DNA from: Paraglaciecola sp. 20A4
Lineage (GTDB): Bacteria > Pseudomonadota > Gammaproteobacteria > Enterobacterales > Alteromonadaceae
Length of the DNA stretch: 64,000 bases
NCBI RefSeq assembly: GCF_011378905.1
Contig: NZ_WTPY01000002.1
Location: forward strand, 124,001 to 188,000
Direction: 5' to 3'
This document shows, piece by piece, positions 54,321-62,750 of this stretch (positions within the stretch are counted from its first letter, which is position 1; every line of letters begins with the position of its first letter). The position numbers and the translations under genes are program-made. A model generated the notes under the pieces. That model made no database searches. It had not been told where the DNA came from and was given only the letters and a program-made list of their open reading frames with translations.

Positions 54321-56549
54321 ATGAAAAAACATATTTTAGCGAGCGTATTCTCGGTATGCGCATTTGGTGGACTAACGGGGTGTGCTGCGACTTTGGTCAA
54401 GCACAACAACTTTGAGTCTGTTAACAGTACACTTGATGTTAACGCATTAGCTTACGTTGACCCTTTTATTGGTACTGGTGGTCACGGTCATACATTTCCT
54501 GGTGCGGTTGTGCCTTTTGGTATGGTGCAGTTAAGCCCAGATAATCCGTCTAAAGGCTGGGATTGGACCTCAGGTTATAACTACAGTGACAACCAGCTAT
54601 TGGGCTTCAGTCATACCCATTTGTCAGGCACGGGGGTGGGGGATTTACTTGACGTGCTGGTTATGCCGTTCCGCGGTGATTACCAAATCCGCCGCGACAA
54701 CGCGTTAAAGCGAGTGGTTAGTGAATATTCACATACTGATGAGACTGCGTCAGCAGGATTTTACCAGGTAGGGTTACCACAAGAAAAAGTCAATGCAGAA
54801 CTAACCGCAACTCAGCGCAGTGGCGTGCATCGATACACTTATTCAGGTAAAGAAGACGCTAAAATACTTATAGATTTGGGCTACGCACAAAATTTCGATA
54901 AGTCTGTGGCGACCTTTATGCGGGTGTTAGATGATCACACTTTAGTGGGCTATCGTATTTCAACAGGGTGGACAGATTTTCAACCCGTGTATTTTATCGC
55001 TCAATTTAATCAACCATTTCGCTATCAGTTTTATAAAGAAGGTGAAGCGCAATCAGGTCCGTTCATTAATACCGAGAAAAGCGAAGTTGTGTTGAATTTT
55101 GGTGATATAGCCAATCAGCCTTTGGTGACTAAAGTAGGCATTTCTTATGTCAGTATTGATGGAGCAAAGCTGAATCTAGCGTCAGAGGTGCCTGATTTCG
55201 ACTTCGACAATGTTAAGCAGCAAGCAGAAATGCTTTGGGCTAAGCAGTTAGGAAAATTCAAGGTAACTGACAGCAATGAGCAAGCTAAGCGTAAGTTTTA
55301 TACTGCTTTGTACCATTCATTTTTAGCTCCTCAGACTTTTAATGATGTCAATGGCAGTTATTTTGGCGCAGATGGTAGCGCCCACAATAGCCTCGATTTT
55401 AAACGTTATTCATTGTTTTCATTATGGGACACCTTTCGTGCATTGCATCCGCTATTGACCATTTCTAATGGTGATCGAGTCGATGACATGGTCAGTTCTA
55501 TGATGGCTTTTTATAATGAGACAGGTTTGCTGCCTTCTTGGGATTTGATGGCCAATGAAACGGATGTAATGATTGGTTATCATGCCGTACCGGTTATCGT
55601 TGATGCTTACTTTAAAGGGCTGACGACGGTTAATCCTGAGCAGCTTTTGAAAGCGTTAAAAGCCTCTGCCATGCAGGAGCGTTTCGGAATAGACTTATTT
55701 GCCAAGTATGGCTATGTACCGTCTGACTTAGAAGTTGAAGCGGTGTCTAAAACCTTGGAATATGCGTTTGACGATTGGGCGATTGCACGTCTTGCCAAAA
55801 CCCTGAATAAGGACGCGGATTATCAATATTTCAGCCAACGATCCGAGTCCTACAAAACGCTGTTTGATAAACAAACAGGTTTTATGCGCGGTAAAACCGT
55901 AACTGGCGACTGGGTAAAAAACTTTAGCCCAACCCATGTCGATCACAGAACAACCGATTACACCGAGGCAAATGCATGGCAATACACGTGGTTTGTGCCC
56001 CATGACGTTAATGGACTAATGGCATTATTTGGTGGCGAGGATCCGTTTATAGCAAAATTAGATACCTTGTTCGAGATGGACTCTTTTATGGAAGGCGACG
56101 TCTCTCCCGATATTTCAGGCTTAATTGGGCAATATGCGCATGGGAATGAGCCAGTTCATCACGTGCCTTATATGTATTCACTTACGTCACAAAAGTGGAA
56201 AGGTGAACAGCGTATTAAGCAAATTCGCGACACCATGTATCGGGATAACCCCGATGGGCTATCAGGTAACGATGATGTAGGACAAATGTCTGCTTGGTAT
56301 GTATTCAGCGCGATGGGTTTTTATCCCTTAAATCCCGCCGATGGACAATATGTATTGGGTACCCCGCAATTTCAGCAAGTTGATATTCAACTGCCAGAGA
56401 ACAAAACGTTCACTGTTAAACGGGTTGTTTCAGGCAAAAAAGCAGATGCTTATGTCAAACACGCCACGCTAAATGGTAAGCCAGTCAACATGAACACGAT
56501 TAGCCATAAAGATGTGATGAAAGGCGGTGAGCTGATCTTTACTTTTTAG
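54321..56549 (+). CDS. GH92 alpha-mannosidase, lipoprotein (fourth copy)
   Basis: Exo-alpha-mannosidase of 742 residues. The signal ends in LTGC (Cys21) with Ala at +2, so outer-membrane anchoring is expected. Signatures are YVDPFIGTGGHGHTFPGAV, HTHLSGTGVGDLLD, TEANAWQYTW, HGNEPVHHVPYMY and GNDDVGQMSAWY. It is most like the gene at 30790 in motif form, which suggests shared alpha-1,2 preference. I chose ATG 54321 over the GTG 12 bases upstream. It is in the operon with GH2 and SSS genes and is followed by a hairpin at 56568. Confidence 0.94.
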   Translation: MKKHILASVFSVCAFGGLTGCAATLVKHNNFESVNSTLDVNALAYVDPFIGTGGHGHTFPGAVVPFGMVQLSPDNPSKGWDWTSGYNYSDNQLLGFSHTHLSGTGVGDLLDVLVMPFRGDYQIRRDNALKRVVSEYSHTDETASAGFYQVGLPQEKVNAELTATQRSGVHRYTYSGKEDAKILIDLGYAQNFDKSVATFMRVLDDHTLVGYRISTGWTDFQPVYFIAQFNQPFRYQFYKEGEAQSGPFINTEKSEVVLNFGDIANQPLVTKVGISYVSIDGAKLNLASEVPDFDFDNVKQQAEMLWAKQLGKFKVTDSNEQAKRKFYTALYHSFLAPQTFNDVNGSYFGADGSAHNSLDFKRYSLFSLWDTFRALHPLLTISNGDRVDDMVSSMMAFYNETGLLPSWDLMANETDVMIGYHAVPVIVDAYFKGLTTVNPEQLLKALKASAMQERFGIDLFAKYGYVPSDLEVEAVSKTLEYAFDDWAIARLAKTLNKDADYQYFSQRSESYKTLFDKQTGFMRGKTVTGDWVKNFSPTHVDHRTTDYTEANAWQYTWFVPHDVNGLMALFGGEDPFIAKLDTLFEMDSFMEGDVSPDISGLIGQYAHGNEPVHHVPYMYSLTSQKWKGEQRIKQIRDTMYRDNPDGLSGNDDVGQMSAWYVFSAMGFYPLNPADGQYVLGTPQFQQVDIQLPENKTFTVKRVVSGKKADAYVKHATLNGKPVNMNTISHKDVMKGGELIFTF

Positions 56550-56567
56550 CCTTTCATTGATTTTTTC

Positions 56568-56595
56568 AGGTGGCCAATAGCGCCACCTTCTTTTC
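56568..56595 (+). terminator. intrinsic terminator or attenuator after the fourth GH92
   Basis: AGGTGGC (56568-56574) pairs with GCCACCT (56582-56588) around a seven-base loop, then a T-rich TCTTTTCTT run follows. It lies between the GH92 stop and the SIS-domain gene, so it may limit read-through. Confidence 0.65.
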
Positions 56596-56620
56596 TTGAA
56601 TAACATCTTTGGAGACATTA

Positions 56621-57616
56621 ATGACCAGTATTATGGCAAGGGAAGCATCTGCTTCACCTACGTTGATTGCTGAACAGTTAACGCTGAATAAACCAATTTG
56701 TGAGCGTTTAGCGGTTAAAATACGTCAGTTTAATCCTAGCGTGGTGTATATCATCGCCAGAGGTTCATCGGATCACGCTGGGGTATTCGCTAAGTACTTG
56801 ATTGAAATTGAATTAGGTATTCCTGTTGTTGCGGCAGCTCCCTCAGTCGTCACTGTTTTTAATAAACAATTGAAACTGCACGATGCGTTAGTTATCGGCA
56901 TTTCCCAGTCAGGTCGCAGCCCAGACATATTGCAACATATGCAGATGGCGAAAGAAGCGGGGGCGTTATGCTTAGGGCTGGTAAATGATGAAACCTCACC
57001 ACTAGCAAGCTTGGTTGATGAGTTGATTCCCCTCAGAGTCCAGCAAGAAGTCGCGGTGGCAGCAACCAAGAGTTATCTAGCCTGTTTAAGCGCTCTATTG
57101 CAGTTGGTGGCATACTGCAAAGGTGATCCTGATTTAATTGATGCCGTTACGCAGATCCCACAGGCACTTACCATTGCCATTGATGGACCAGCACAGCTTG
57201 AGGCTAATATGTTCAAAGGCTGTGACAAATGTATTGTCTTGGGCAGAGGGTTTGGTTACGCCATCGCTAAAGAAGTCGCCTTAAAATTAAAAGAGGTGTG
57301 CACAATACAGGCTGAAGCATTCTCCAGTGCAGAGTTTGTGCATGGGCCAATTGCTTTAGCGCAAAAAACACTGAAGGTATTGAGCCTAACGCTAATTGAT
57401 GAATCAATCGATGCCCATCAGCAGCAAGTAGTCGACGTGATTAAGCGCGGCGCTAATGTGGTGCGACTTGATCAATTCCCTAAAACGCTCCACCCACGTA
57501 TTGCTGCCTTAGTCTTAATGCAGCGCTTTTATCTCGACATCGCTGAGGTTTCATTGCAGCTGGGCTGCGATCCAGATACGCCATTGGGGTTAAATAAGGT
57601 GACCTTAACGGTTTAA
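56621..57616 (+). CDS. SIS-domain glucosamine-6-phosphate deaminase (NagB-II type)
   Basis: Cytoplasmic enzyme of 331 residues with two SIS domains and no glutaminase domain, related to the isomerase half of GlmS. SIS 1 shows IIARGSSDHAGVFAKY and ISQSGRSPDIL, then QEVAVAATKSYLA; SIS 2 shows VLGRGFGYAIAKEVALKLKEV and SSAEFVHGP. In marine Alteromonadales and Shewanella this class replaces NagB and makes fructose-6-phosphate from glucosamine-6-phosphate. ATG 56621 has a GGAG site. It finishes the plus-strand arm. AgaS-type specificity cannot be excluded. Confidence 0.88.
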   Translation: MTSIMAREASASPTLIAEQLTLNKPICERLAVKIRQFNPSVVYIIARGSSDHAGVFAKYLIEIELGIPVVAAAPSVVTVFNKQLKLHDALVIGISQSGRSPDILQHMQMAKEAGALCLGLVNDETSPLASLVDELIPLRVQQEVAVAATKSYLACLSALLQLVAYCKGDPDLIDAVTQIPQALTIAIDGPAQLEANMFKGCDKCIVLGRGFGYAIAKEVALKLKEVCTIQAEAFSSAEFVHGPIALAQKTLKVLSLTLIDESIDAHQQQVVDVIKRGANVVRLDQFPKTLHPRIAALVLMQRFYLDIAEVSLQLGCDPDTPLGLNKVTLTV

Positions 57617-57842
57617 TATAGAACTGACATATTGCTCGGGTAAGTCTTACGTGAGGTTTAGGGCTAGGAGAATATTGACGTTTATTGGGCCTGTTTTCAC
57701 CTTAAAACATTGCTCGTAGGCACATTTTTATCTCCTTAAACTCGGCCTTTCCTAGCGAAATTGCATATGCTTACATATGGCTGGGGAGTTGGTATACTCT
57801 GGTGAATGACTATTTTGCAATCTGGAATGCATACGCTACTCA

Positions 57843-58904
57843 ATGTCTCAGTCTTTAACCGCTTCTCATGCGCTTGCCCCCCCTCAGACCCTTGCTGAAA
57901 ATCATGTCTTTGGTGAAATTGTACAAAGTACTTTTATACCACCTTGGTGGGCTAAAAATCGGCATGTGCAAACTATTTGGCCGCGTTTTTTTCAGCGAAG
58001 ATTAAAGGTGCACTGGCAAAAAGAACGCTTGATTTTACCTGATGGCGATTTTGTGAATTTAGCGTGGAGTGGCAAACGCCAAGATATTGAGCAGTCGAAA
58101 GGATTAGTGGTTGTTTTTCACGGTTTGGAAGGCTCAAATAAATCCCACTATGCCAACGATATGACCGCCAATTTGATTGCCCAGGGGTACGTTGTCGTTC
58201 TTATGCATTTTCGGGGTTGTGGTGGTGAGCATAACGCTCTGCCTAGAGCATATCACTCGGGTGAAACTCAAGATGCTTGGTATTTACTTAATTGGCTGGC
58301 AGAACTTTACCCCGGTGTACCTAAAGTGGCGATGGGCTTTTCATTAGGTGCCAATATGCTGCTAAAACTGTTGGGAGAGCGCCCAGAGCAAACGATTTTG
58401 CGTGGTGGTATAGCTATCTCTCCGCCATTTAAATTGGCTGAATGCTCATTAAGCATCAATCAAGGCATGTCGCGTATGTACCAGTCCTATCTTCTGAAAA
58501 GTATGATAAATAATTTGGTGGATAAAATGCGCACCATCGATTACTCCGATCATTTGGAAATTGATGACGTAAAAGCGCGAAAAATAAAGACATTTAAAGA
58601 GTTTGATGACCATGTCACGGCTCCTTTGCATGGTTTCGCTAGTGCCGACGATTACTATGATAAGTGCAGTGCAATTAATTTTTTAGCCAGTATTGTGACC
58701 CCAACCTTAATTATTCATGCTAAAGATGATCCCTTTATGAGTGAGTCGGTATTACCAAAAAAAACTGACTTAGCCACTATGGTCCGTCTTGAATTAAGTG
58801 ACCGAGGGGGTCATGTTGGTTTTATGCAAGGAACGCCATGGCAACCCAGAATTTGGATGCATGAGCGAGTAAATCAATATTTTCAGGAGATTTTGCGCGT
58901 CTAA
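57843..58904 (+). CDS. yheT: alpha/beta hydrolase, YheT family
   Basis: Predicted cytoplasmic esterase of 353 residues. The family's PPWWAKNRHVQTIWPRFFQRR region opens the protein, followed by VVVFHGLEGSNKSHY, the nucleophile elbow MGFSLGANM (S167) and a C-terminal His in DRGGHVGFM. The natural ester is unknown. yheU follows after 19 bases. In E. coli this pair lies right after yheS, which here is 32 kb away. Confidence 0.93.
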   Translation: MSQSLTASHALAPPQTLAENHVFGEIVQSTFIPPWWAKNRHVQTIWPRFFQRRLKVHWQKERLILPDGDFVNLAWSGKRQDIEQSKGLVVVFHGLEGSNKSHYANDMTANLIAQGYVVVLMHFRGCGGEHNALPRAYHSGETQDAWYLLNWLAELYPGVPKVAMGFSLGANMLLKLLGERPEQTILRGGIAISPPFKLAECSLSINQGMSRMYQSYLLKSMINNLVDKMRTIDYSDHLEIDDVKARKIKTFKEFDDHVTAPLHGFASADDYYDKCSAINFLASIVTPTLIIHAKDDPFMSESVLPKKTDLATMVRLELSDRGGHVGFMQGTPWQPRIWMHERVNQYFQEILRV

Positions 58905-58923
58905 GCGCAATCTAACGTAGTTT

Positions 58924-59160
58924 ATGATTATACCTATTAGTGAAATAAGTACCGATGCCCTTAGTAATCTGATTGAAGGATTTGTGTTACGAGAAGGAAC
59001 CGATTACGGAGATGCTGATTGCAGCTTAGCTGATAAGGTGGAACAGGTGCGTGCGCAATTAAAATCAGGCGAGGCATTACTGGTGTATTCCGAATTACAT
59101 GAAACCGTCAATATTATCCCCAAAGGCCAGCTAGAGCTGACCGATGAGATGACGGAGTAA
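58924..59160 (+). CDS. yheU: YheU family protein
   Basis: A 78-residue acidic protein with the family's [29 protein letters not shown] opening, split here over residues 1-29. Function is unknown. It lies in an operon with yheT, as in E. coli, and is convergent with the yceI-like gene. Confidence 0.92.
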   Translation: MIIPISEISTDALSNLIEGFVLREGTDYGDADCSLADKVEQVRAQLKSGEALLVYSELHETVNIIPKGQLELTDEMTE

Positions 59161-59171
59161 GTTAACAGAGG

Positions 59172-59768
59172 TTACATTAATTCGATAAACGTCAAATTGA
59201 AGGTAACGGGCACGGTTGGGCTGATGCTTGACAACTTAGCGACGTTTTGCAACCAGTCGATGCCTGATTGTAAGCCATAATCCCCTGCATTTATCAGTAT
59301 CGGCTTGGCGCTAGTGGCCACGAATCGATTGTGGTCAGTTTTAGTGATTTGCACTTCAACTTGCACGTCGTTTTGTTGGCCCATAATTGTCAGCTTACTC
59401 GGGATCACAAAGGTGCCAGACTGACCAGGGGTAAACTGAGTAATCTCTTCAGGGAGTGTTGCCGTCAAGGTTGCCTTGGGGAAGTTATCCACCATAAACA
59501 ACTTTTCACGCATACGTGTATTACGAATATCGATCCCAGTTTGTACCGATGATAAGTCAATATCGACAGATAAGTCACCTTTGCTGCTCAGTGAGCCATC
59601 AAGCTGTGAGAAATGATGAATTTCGCTCACATTAACATTTTTAGTCGAGACGAAATTAAGGTGCGAAGAATCGTTTAATAAGCGCCAATCAGCAGAAGCA
59701 GATGCGCAGAAAAGAAAACTCGATATAACCGCTATTTTTAGTAGCCCAGTGCGCTTGGTAATGTTCAT
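59172..59768 (-). CDS. YceI family periplasmic protein
   Basis: Exported lipocalin-like protein of 198 residues, thought to bind isoprenoid or other lipid molecules. The signal peptide ends near SASA (residue 26). The mature part starts DWRLLNDSSHLNFVSTKN, with the typical NTRMREKLF and FPKATLTATL stretches. Its start overlaps the cysQ stop (ATGA), so it is the last gene of a nudE-cysQ operon. The true ligand is unknown. Confidence 0.9.
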   Translation of the reverse strand: MNITKRTGLLKIAVISSFLFCASASADWRLLNDSSHLNFVSTKNVNVSEIHHFSQLDGSLSSKGDLSVDIDLSSVQTGIDIRNTRMREKLFMVDNFPKATLTATLPEEITQFTPGQSGTFVIPSKLTIMGQQNDVQVEVQITKTDHNRFVATSAKPILINAGDYGLQSGIDWLQNVAKLSSISPTVPVTFNLTFIELM

Positions 59769-60601
59769 TTGTTATTTCCTGTGGTGTATTTTACGATGGT
59801 TTGCCAATTAACTCTTTGATCTCCCATGACGATAAAATCTGGGTTGGTGACTGAGTTGCGCTCGTTATAGCTAAGGGGAGAAAAGTCGTGAGCTAAAATG
59901 CTGCCCCCAGCCTCACTTACGATGCACTGAGATGCGCCCGTATCCCATTCTCCGGTGATACCTACCCGCAAAAACACATCTGCTTTACCTTCAGCAATAA
60001 AACACGATTTTAACGAACAACTGCCTGTGGGGTAGGTTTGATATGTACGATGATCACTCATGCTTTGCATGACTTTTTCTCTGGCTTGCCTGCGGCTGAT
60101 AGCAATCATAACCGCATCATTTTCTATATCGTCAAATTTACGGACAAAAATTTGTTTATTCTCTGACAAGCTTTCTTTAAATGCGCCATTGTCTTTAGAT
60201 GCAAAATACAGCGTCTCGCCAGGGGGCCAATATATCACCCCTATAATGGGCTGGTTTTTTTCGACTAATGCGATATTAACGGCAAAGTCACCACTTCTAG
60301 CAATAAACTCTTGAGTGCCATCAATAGGATCGATTAACCAATATCGATCCCAATCTTTTCGCTCGGCTAATTCACCGTTCTCAGACTCTTCTGACATAAT
60401 TGGAATATGTGGGGTCTCACGCTGTAATATAGCCAGAATAACTTCATTGGCCTTATAGTCAGCTGACGTTACAGGAGAATCATCTTCTTTCTGATAACTT
60501 TGATAATCGCCGCTATCATAAATCTCCATAACCACTTTACCTGCCTCTCGGGCAGCGGTTTTAGCAATTTCGAGTAATGCAGGTATTTGGTTGATAGGCA
60601 T
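59765..60601 (-). CDS. cysQ: 3'(2'),5'-bisphosphate nucleotidase CysQ
   Basis: Inositol-monophosphatase-fold enzyme of 278 residues that removes the 3'-phosphate from PAP formed in sulfate assimilation. Metal and catalytic motifs are MSEESENGE, LIDPIDGTQEFIAR and TGEWDTGASQCIV. ATG 60601 is preferred, since it overlaps the nudE stop (TAATG); a longer frame would run into nudE. Neighbouring nudE is a frequent partner. Confidence 0.94.
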   Translation of the reverse strand: MPINQIPALLEIAKTAAREAGKVVMEIYDSGDYQSYQKEDDSPVTSADYKANEVILAILQRETPHIPIMSEESENGELAERKDWDRYWLIDPIDGTQEFIARSGDFAVNIALVEKNQPIIGVIYWPPGETLYFASKDNGAFKESLSENKQIFVRKFDDIENDAVMIAISRRQAREKVMQSMSDHRTYQTYPTGSCSLKSCFIAEGKADVFLRVGITGEWDTGASQCIVSEAGGSILAHDFSPLSYNERNSVTNPDFIVMGDQRVNWQTIVKYTTGNNK

Positions 60602-61164
60602 TATTGTTCCTTTAACCACTTTTGGGCCAGAAAAAGCGCTGTGATACAGCGGGCTTCGATAAAATCTTCACGGGCAAGCAAACCATCAAGATCATGTATA
60701 GACCAGGGAATAACATCTAATGGCTCTGGCTCATCGCCAGGCAATGTTTGTTCATACAAATCTTCAGCGATGAATATATCCATGCGTGCATTAAAGAATG
60801 CCGGCGCCATACTGACGTTTTGTATGTAGTGAAGTTTTGCAGCGCCATAGCCCACTTCTTCTTTTAGCTCACGGTTTGCTGCATCTTTAGGCTCTTCACC
60901 TGCATCAATTAGGCCTTTAGGGAAACCTAATTGATAAGAATGCATACCAGCGGCATATTCTCGAACCAATAGAAATTCATGGTCGTTGATAAAAGGCACA
61001 ATCATTACTGCGCCACGTCCACCGCCCGCCATGCGTTCGAAGGTACGTAATTCGCCGTTAGAAAACTCAAGATCAACCTGCTCAACGGTAAATAATCCGC
61101 TTTTGGCGACGGTTCGTCGTTGATGTATTTGTGGAAGTGGTTTGTTGGGGTCTATTTTGCTCAT
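60601..61164 (-). CDS. nudE: ADP compounds hydrolase NudE
   Basis: Nudix hydrolase of 187 residues acting on ADP-ribose, NADH and Ap3A-type compounds. The Nudix box spans G84 to about residue 106 (GLIDAGEEPKDAANRELKEE plus VGY). The first gene of the minus-strand operon nudE-cysQ-yceI. It is divergent from yrfG, as in E. coli. Confidence 0.94.
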   Translation of the reverse strand: MSKIDPNKPLPQIHQRRTVAKSGLFTVEQVDLEFSNGELRTFERMAGGGRGAVMIVPFINDHEFLLVREYAAGMHSYQLGFPKGLIDAGEEPKDAANRELKEEVGYGAAKLHYIQNVSMAPAFFNARMDIFIAEDLYEQTLPGDEPEPLDVIPWSIHDLDGLLAREDFIEARCITALFLAQKWLKEQ

Positions 61165-61258
61165 CTGCCTATCACGTTATCATAGCCTCACTAATTGCAT
61201 CAATGACGCGTAAACTACTGTAAGTACGAATATAACGCTTAACTTAAGGACATGCCAC

Positions 61259-61942
61259 TTGCCTGACTTACCTTGGAACAAAATTAAAACCGTTTTACTC
61301 GATATGGACGGTACATTACTCGATTTACATTTTGACAGTCACTTCTGGTTGGAGCACTTACCGCGCAAATATGCCAGTACAAAAGGGATCAGTGAGGAAC
61401 AGGCAAAAGAATATATGATGGCCGAGTATCGTCAGGTATTTGGAACAATAGATTGGTATTGTTTAGACTATTGGGCGAGCCGACTTGAGCTAGACATCAT
61501 GGAGGCCAAACGCGAGGTAGAGCACCTAATTGGCTTGCGTGATGACAGTATTCCATTTCTCGATGCCCTTAAAGCATCTGGCCGAGAGGTGGTATTAGTG
61601 ACGAACGCGCATCCTGATAGCCTATCGTTAAAAGTTGAGCATACTGCTCTTGATAGCCATATCGACACGCTTATATCCACGCACGAATTCGGCGTTACCA
61701 AAGAGTCCCAGCTGTTGTGGCAAAAATTACAACGACGGCTTGGTTTTGATTGCCAACATACCTTGTTTGTGGACGATAGCTTGCCAATTTTGCAATCAGC
61801 TAAAGATTTTGGCATTGCACATTTACTGGCTGTGAGTAATCCAGACAGCCAATTACCGATAAAAAATGTTACACAATTTTTAGCGACACACGATTACCGC
61901 TCGCTTATCGCTGATATTGAAAAGCATCCGTTTGACGGGTAG
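61259..61942 (+). CDS. yrfG: HAD-family GMP/IMP nucleotidase YrfG
   Basis: Cytoplasmic HAD phosphatase of 227 residues. Motif 1 is VLLDMDGTLLDLHFD, motif 2 lies in VLVTNAHPDSLSLK and motif 4 in TLFVDDSLPILQSAKDFG. The start is TTG 61259, preceded by AAGGACATGCCAC; the ATG at 61252 is out of frame and stops at once. The divergent nudE neighbour supports YrfG. Confidence 0.92.
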   Translation: MPDLPWNKIKTVLLDMDGTLLDLHFDSHFWLEHLPRKYASTKGISEEQAKEYMMAEYRQVFGTIDWYCLDYWASRLELDIMEAKREVEHLIGLRDDSIPFLDALKASGREVVLVTNAHPDSLSLKVEHTALDSHIDTLISTHEFGVTKESQLLWQKLQRRLGFDCQHTLFVDDSLPILQSAKDFGIAHLLAVSNPDSQLPIKNVTQFLATHDYRSLIADIEKHPFDG

Positions 61943-62098
61943 CGCAACATTTAACGAAAAGTGACATTATTTGCTGTTATTTGCATATTTTTTCGCAATA
62001 ACTTACAAAACCTGCGCTTTATTACCTCTGTGGCGTTTCATATTGTTGTTGATCGCCCTATAATTCGTGCCAATTTCATCAATCTATAGGTCAATTTT

Positions 62099-62632
62099 AT
62101 GAGTCTTAACGATGTTCCAGCTGGTAAAAACTTACCGGAAGAAATTAATGTAGTTATTGAAATCCCTGCACATTCAGATCCAATAAAATATGAAGTGGAT
62201 AAAGATACGGGAGCAATCTTTGTTGATCGCTTTATGGCGACATGCATGCATTATCCGACTAACTACGGCTATATAAACCAAACGTTATCTGAAGATGGCG
62301 ATCCAGCTGATGTATTAGTCATGTCACCGTTTCCACTTTTGGCAGGTTGTGTCATCAAATGTCGCCCTGTTGGCGTGTTGAAAATGACCGATGAGTCAGG
62401 TACAGATGCGAAAATTTTAGCCGTTCCTGTTGATAAACTATCTACTATTTATCGTGGCATCAAAGATATCGACCAAGTTGATGAGTTGACCTTGAACCAG
62501 ATCCAACACTTCTTCTCACATTACAAAGATTTAGAGCCTGGTAAATGGGTCAAAATCGATGGCTGGGAAAACGTTGAGTCAGCCAAAGCTGAAATTGTCA
62601 GCAGTGTAGAGCGTTACAAAAACGAAGGTTAA
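62099..62632 (+). CDS. ppa: inorganic pyrophosphatase, family I
   Basis: Soluble enzyme of 177 residues that hydrolyses diphosphate to phosphate. The signature [11 protein letters not shown] carries the metal-binding Asp residues, and [14 protein letters not shown] and NYGYINQTL are also conserved. Length is typical of the hexameric bacterial type. A terminator follows the stop. Confidence 0.97.
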   Translation: MSLNDVPAGKNLPEEINVVIEIPAHSDPIKYEVDKDTGAIFVDRFMATCMHYPTNYGYINQTLSEDGDPADVLVMSPFPLLAGCVIKCRPVGVLKMTDESGTDAKILAVPVDKLSTIYRGIKDIDQVDELTLNQIQHFFSHYKDLEPGKWVKIDGWENVESAKAEIVSSVERYKNEG

Positions 62633-62665
62633 TTTTCTCATGTTATAAAATGGGAATTTCTACCT

Positions 62666-62690
62666 AAAAGCCGACAGTCTGTCGGCTTTT
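62666..62690 (+). terminator. intrinsic terminator after ppa
   Basis: AAAAGCCGACA and TGTCGGCTTTT form a perfect eleven-pair stem with a three-base loop and a T-run, about 34 bases after the stop. Confidence 0.85.
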
Positions 62691-62750
62691 CTATTTGTGC
62701 TTCACCGCGCCTATGAGACACTAAACCGATCCTCGGCAATGACCTAATCT

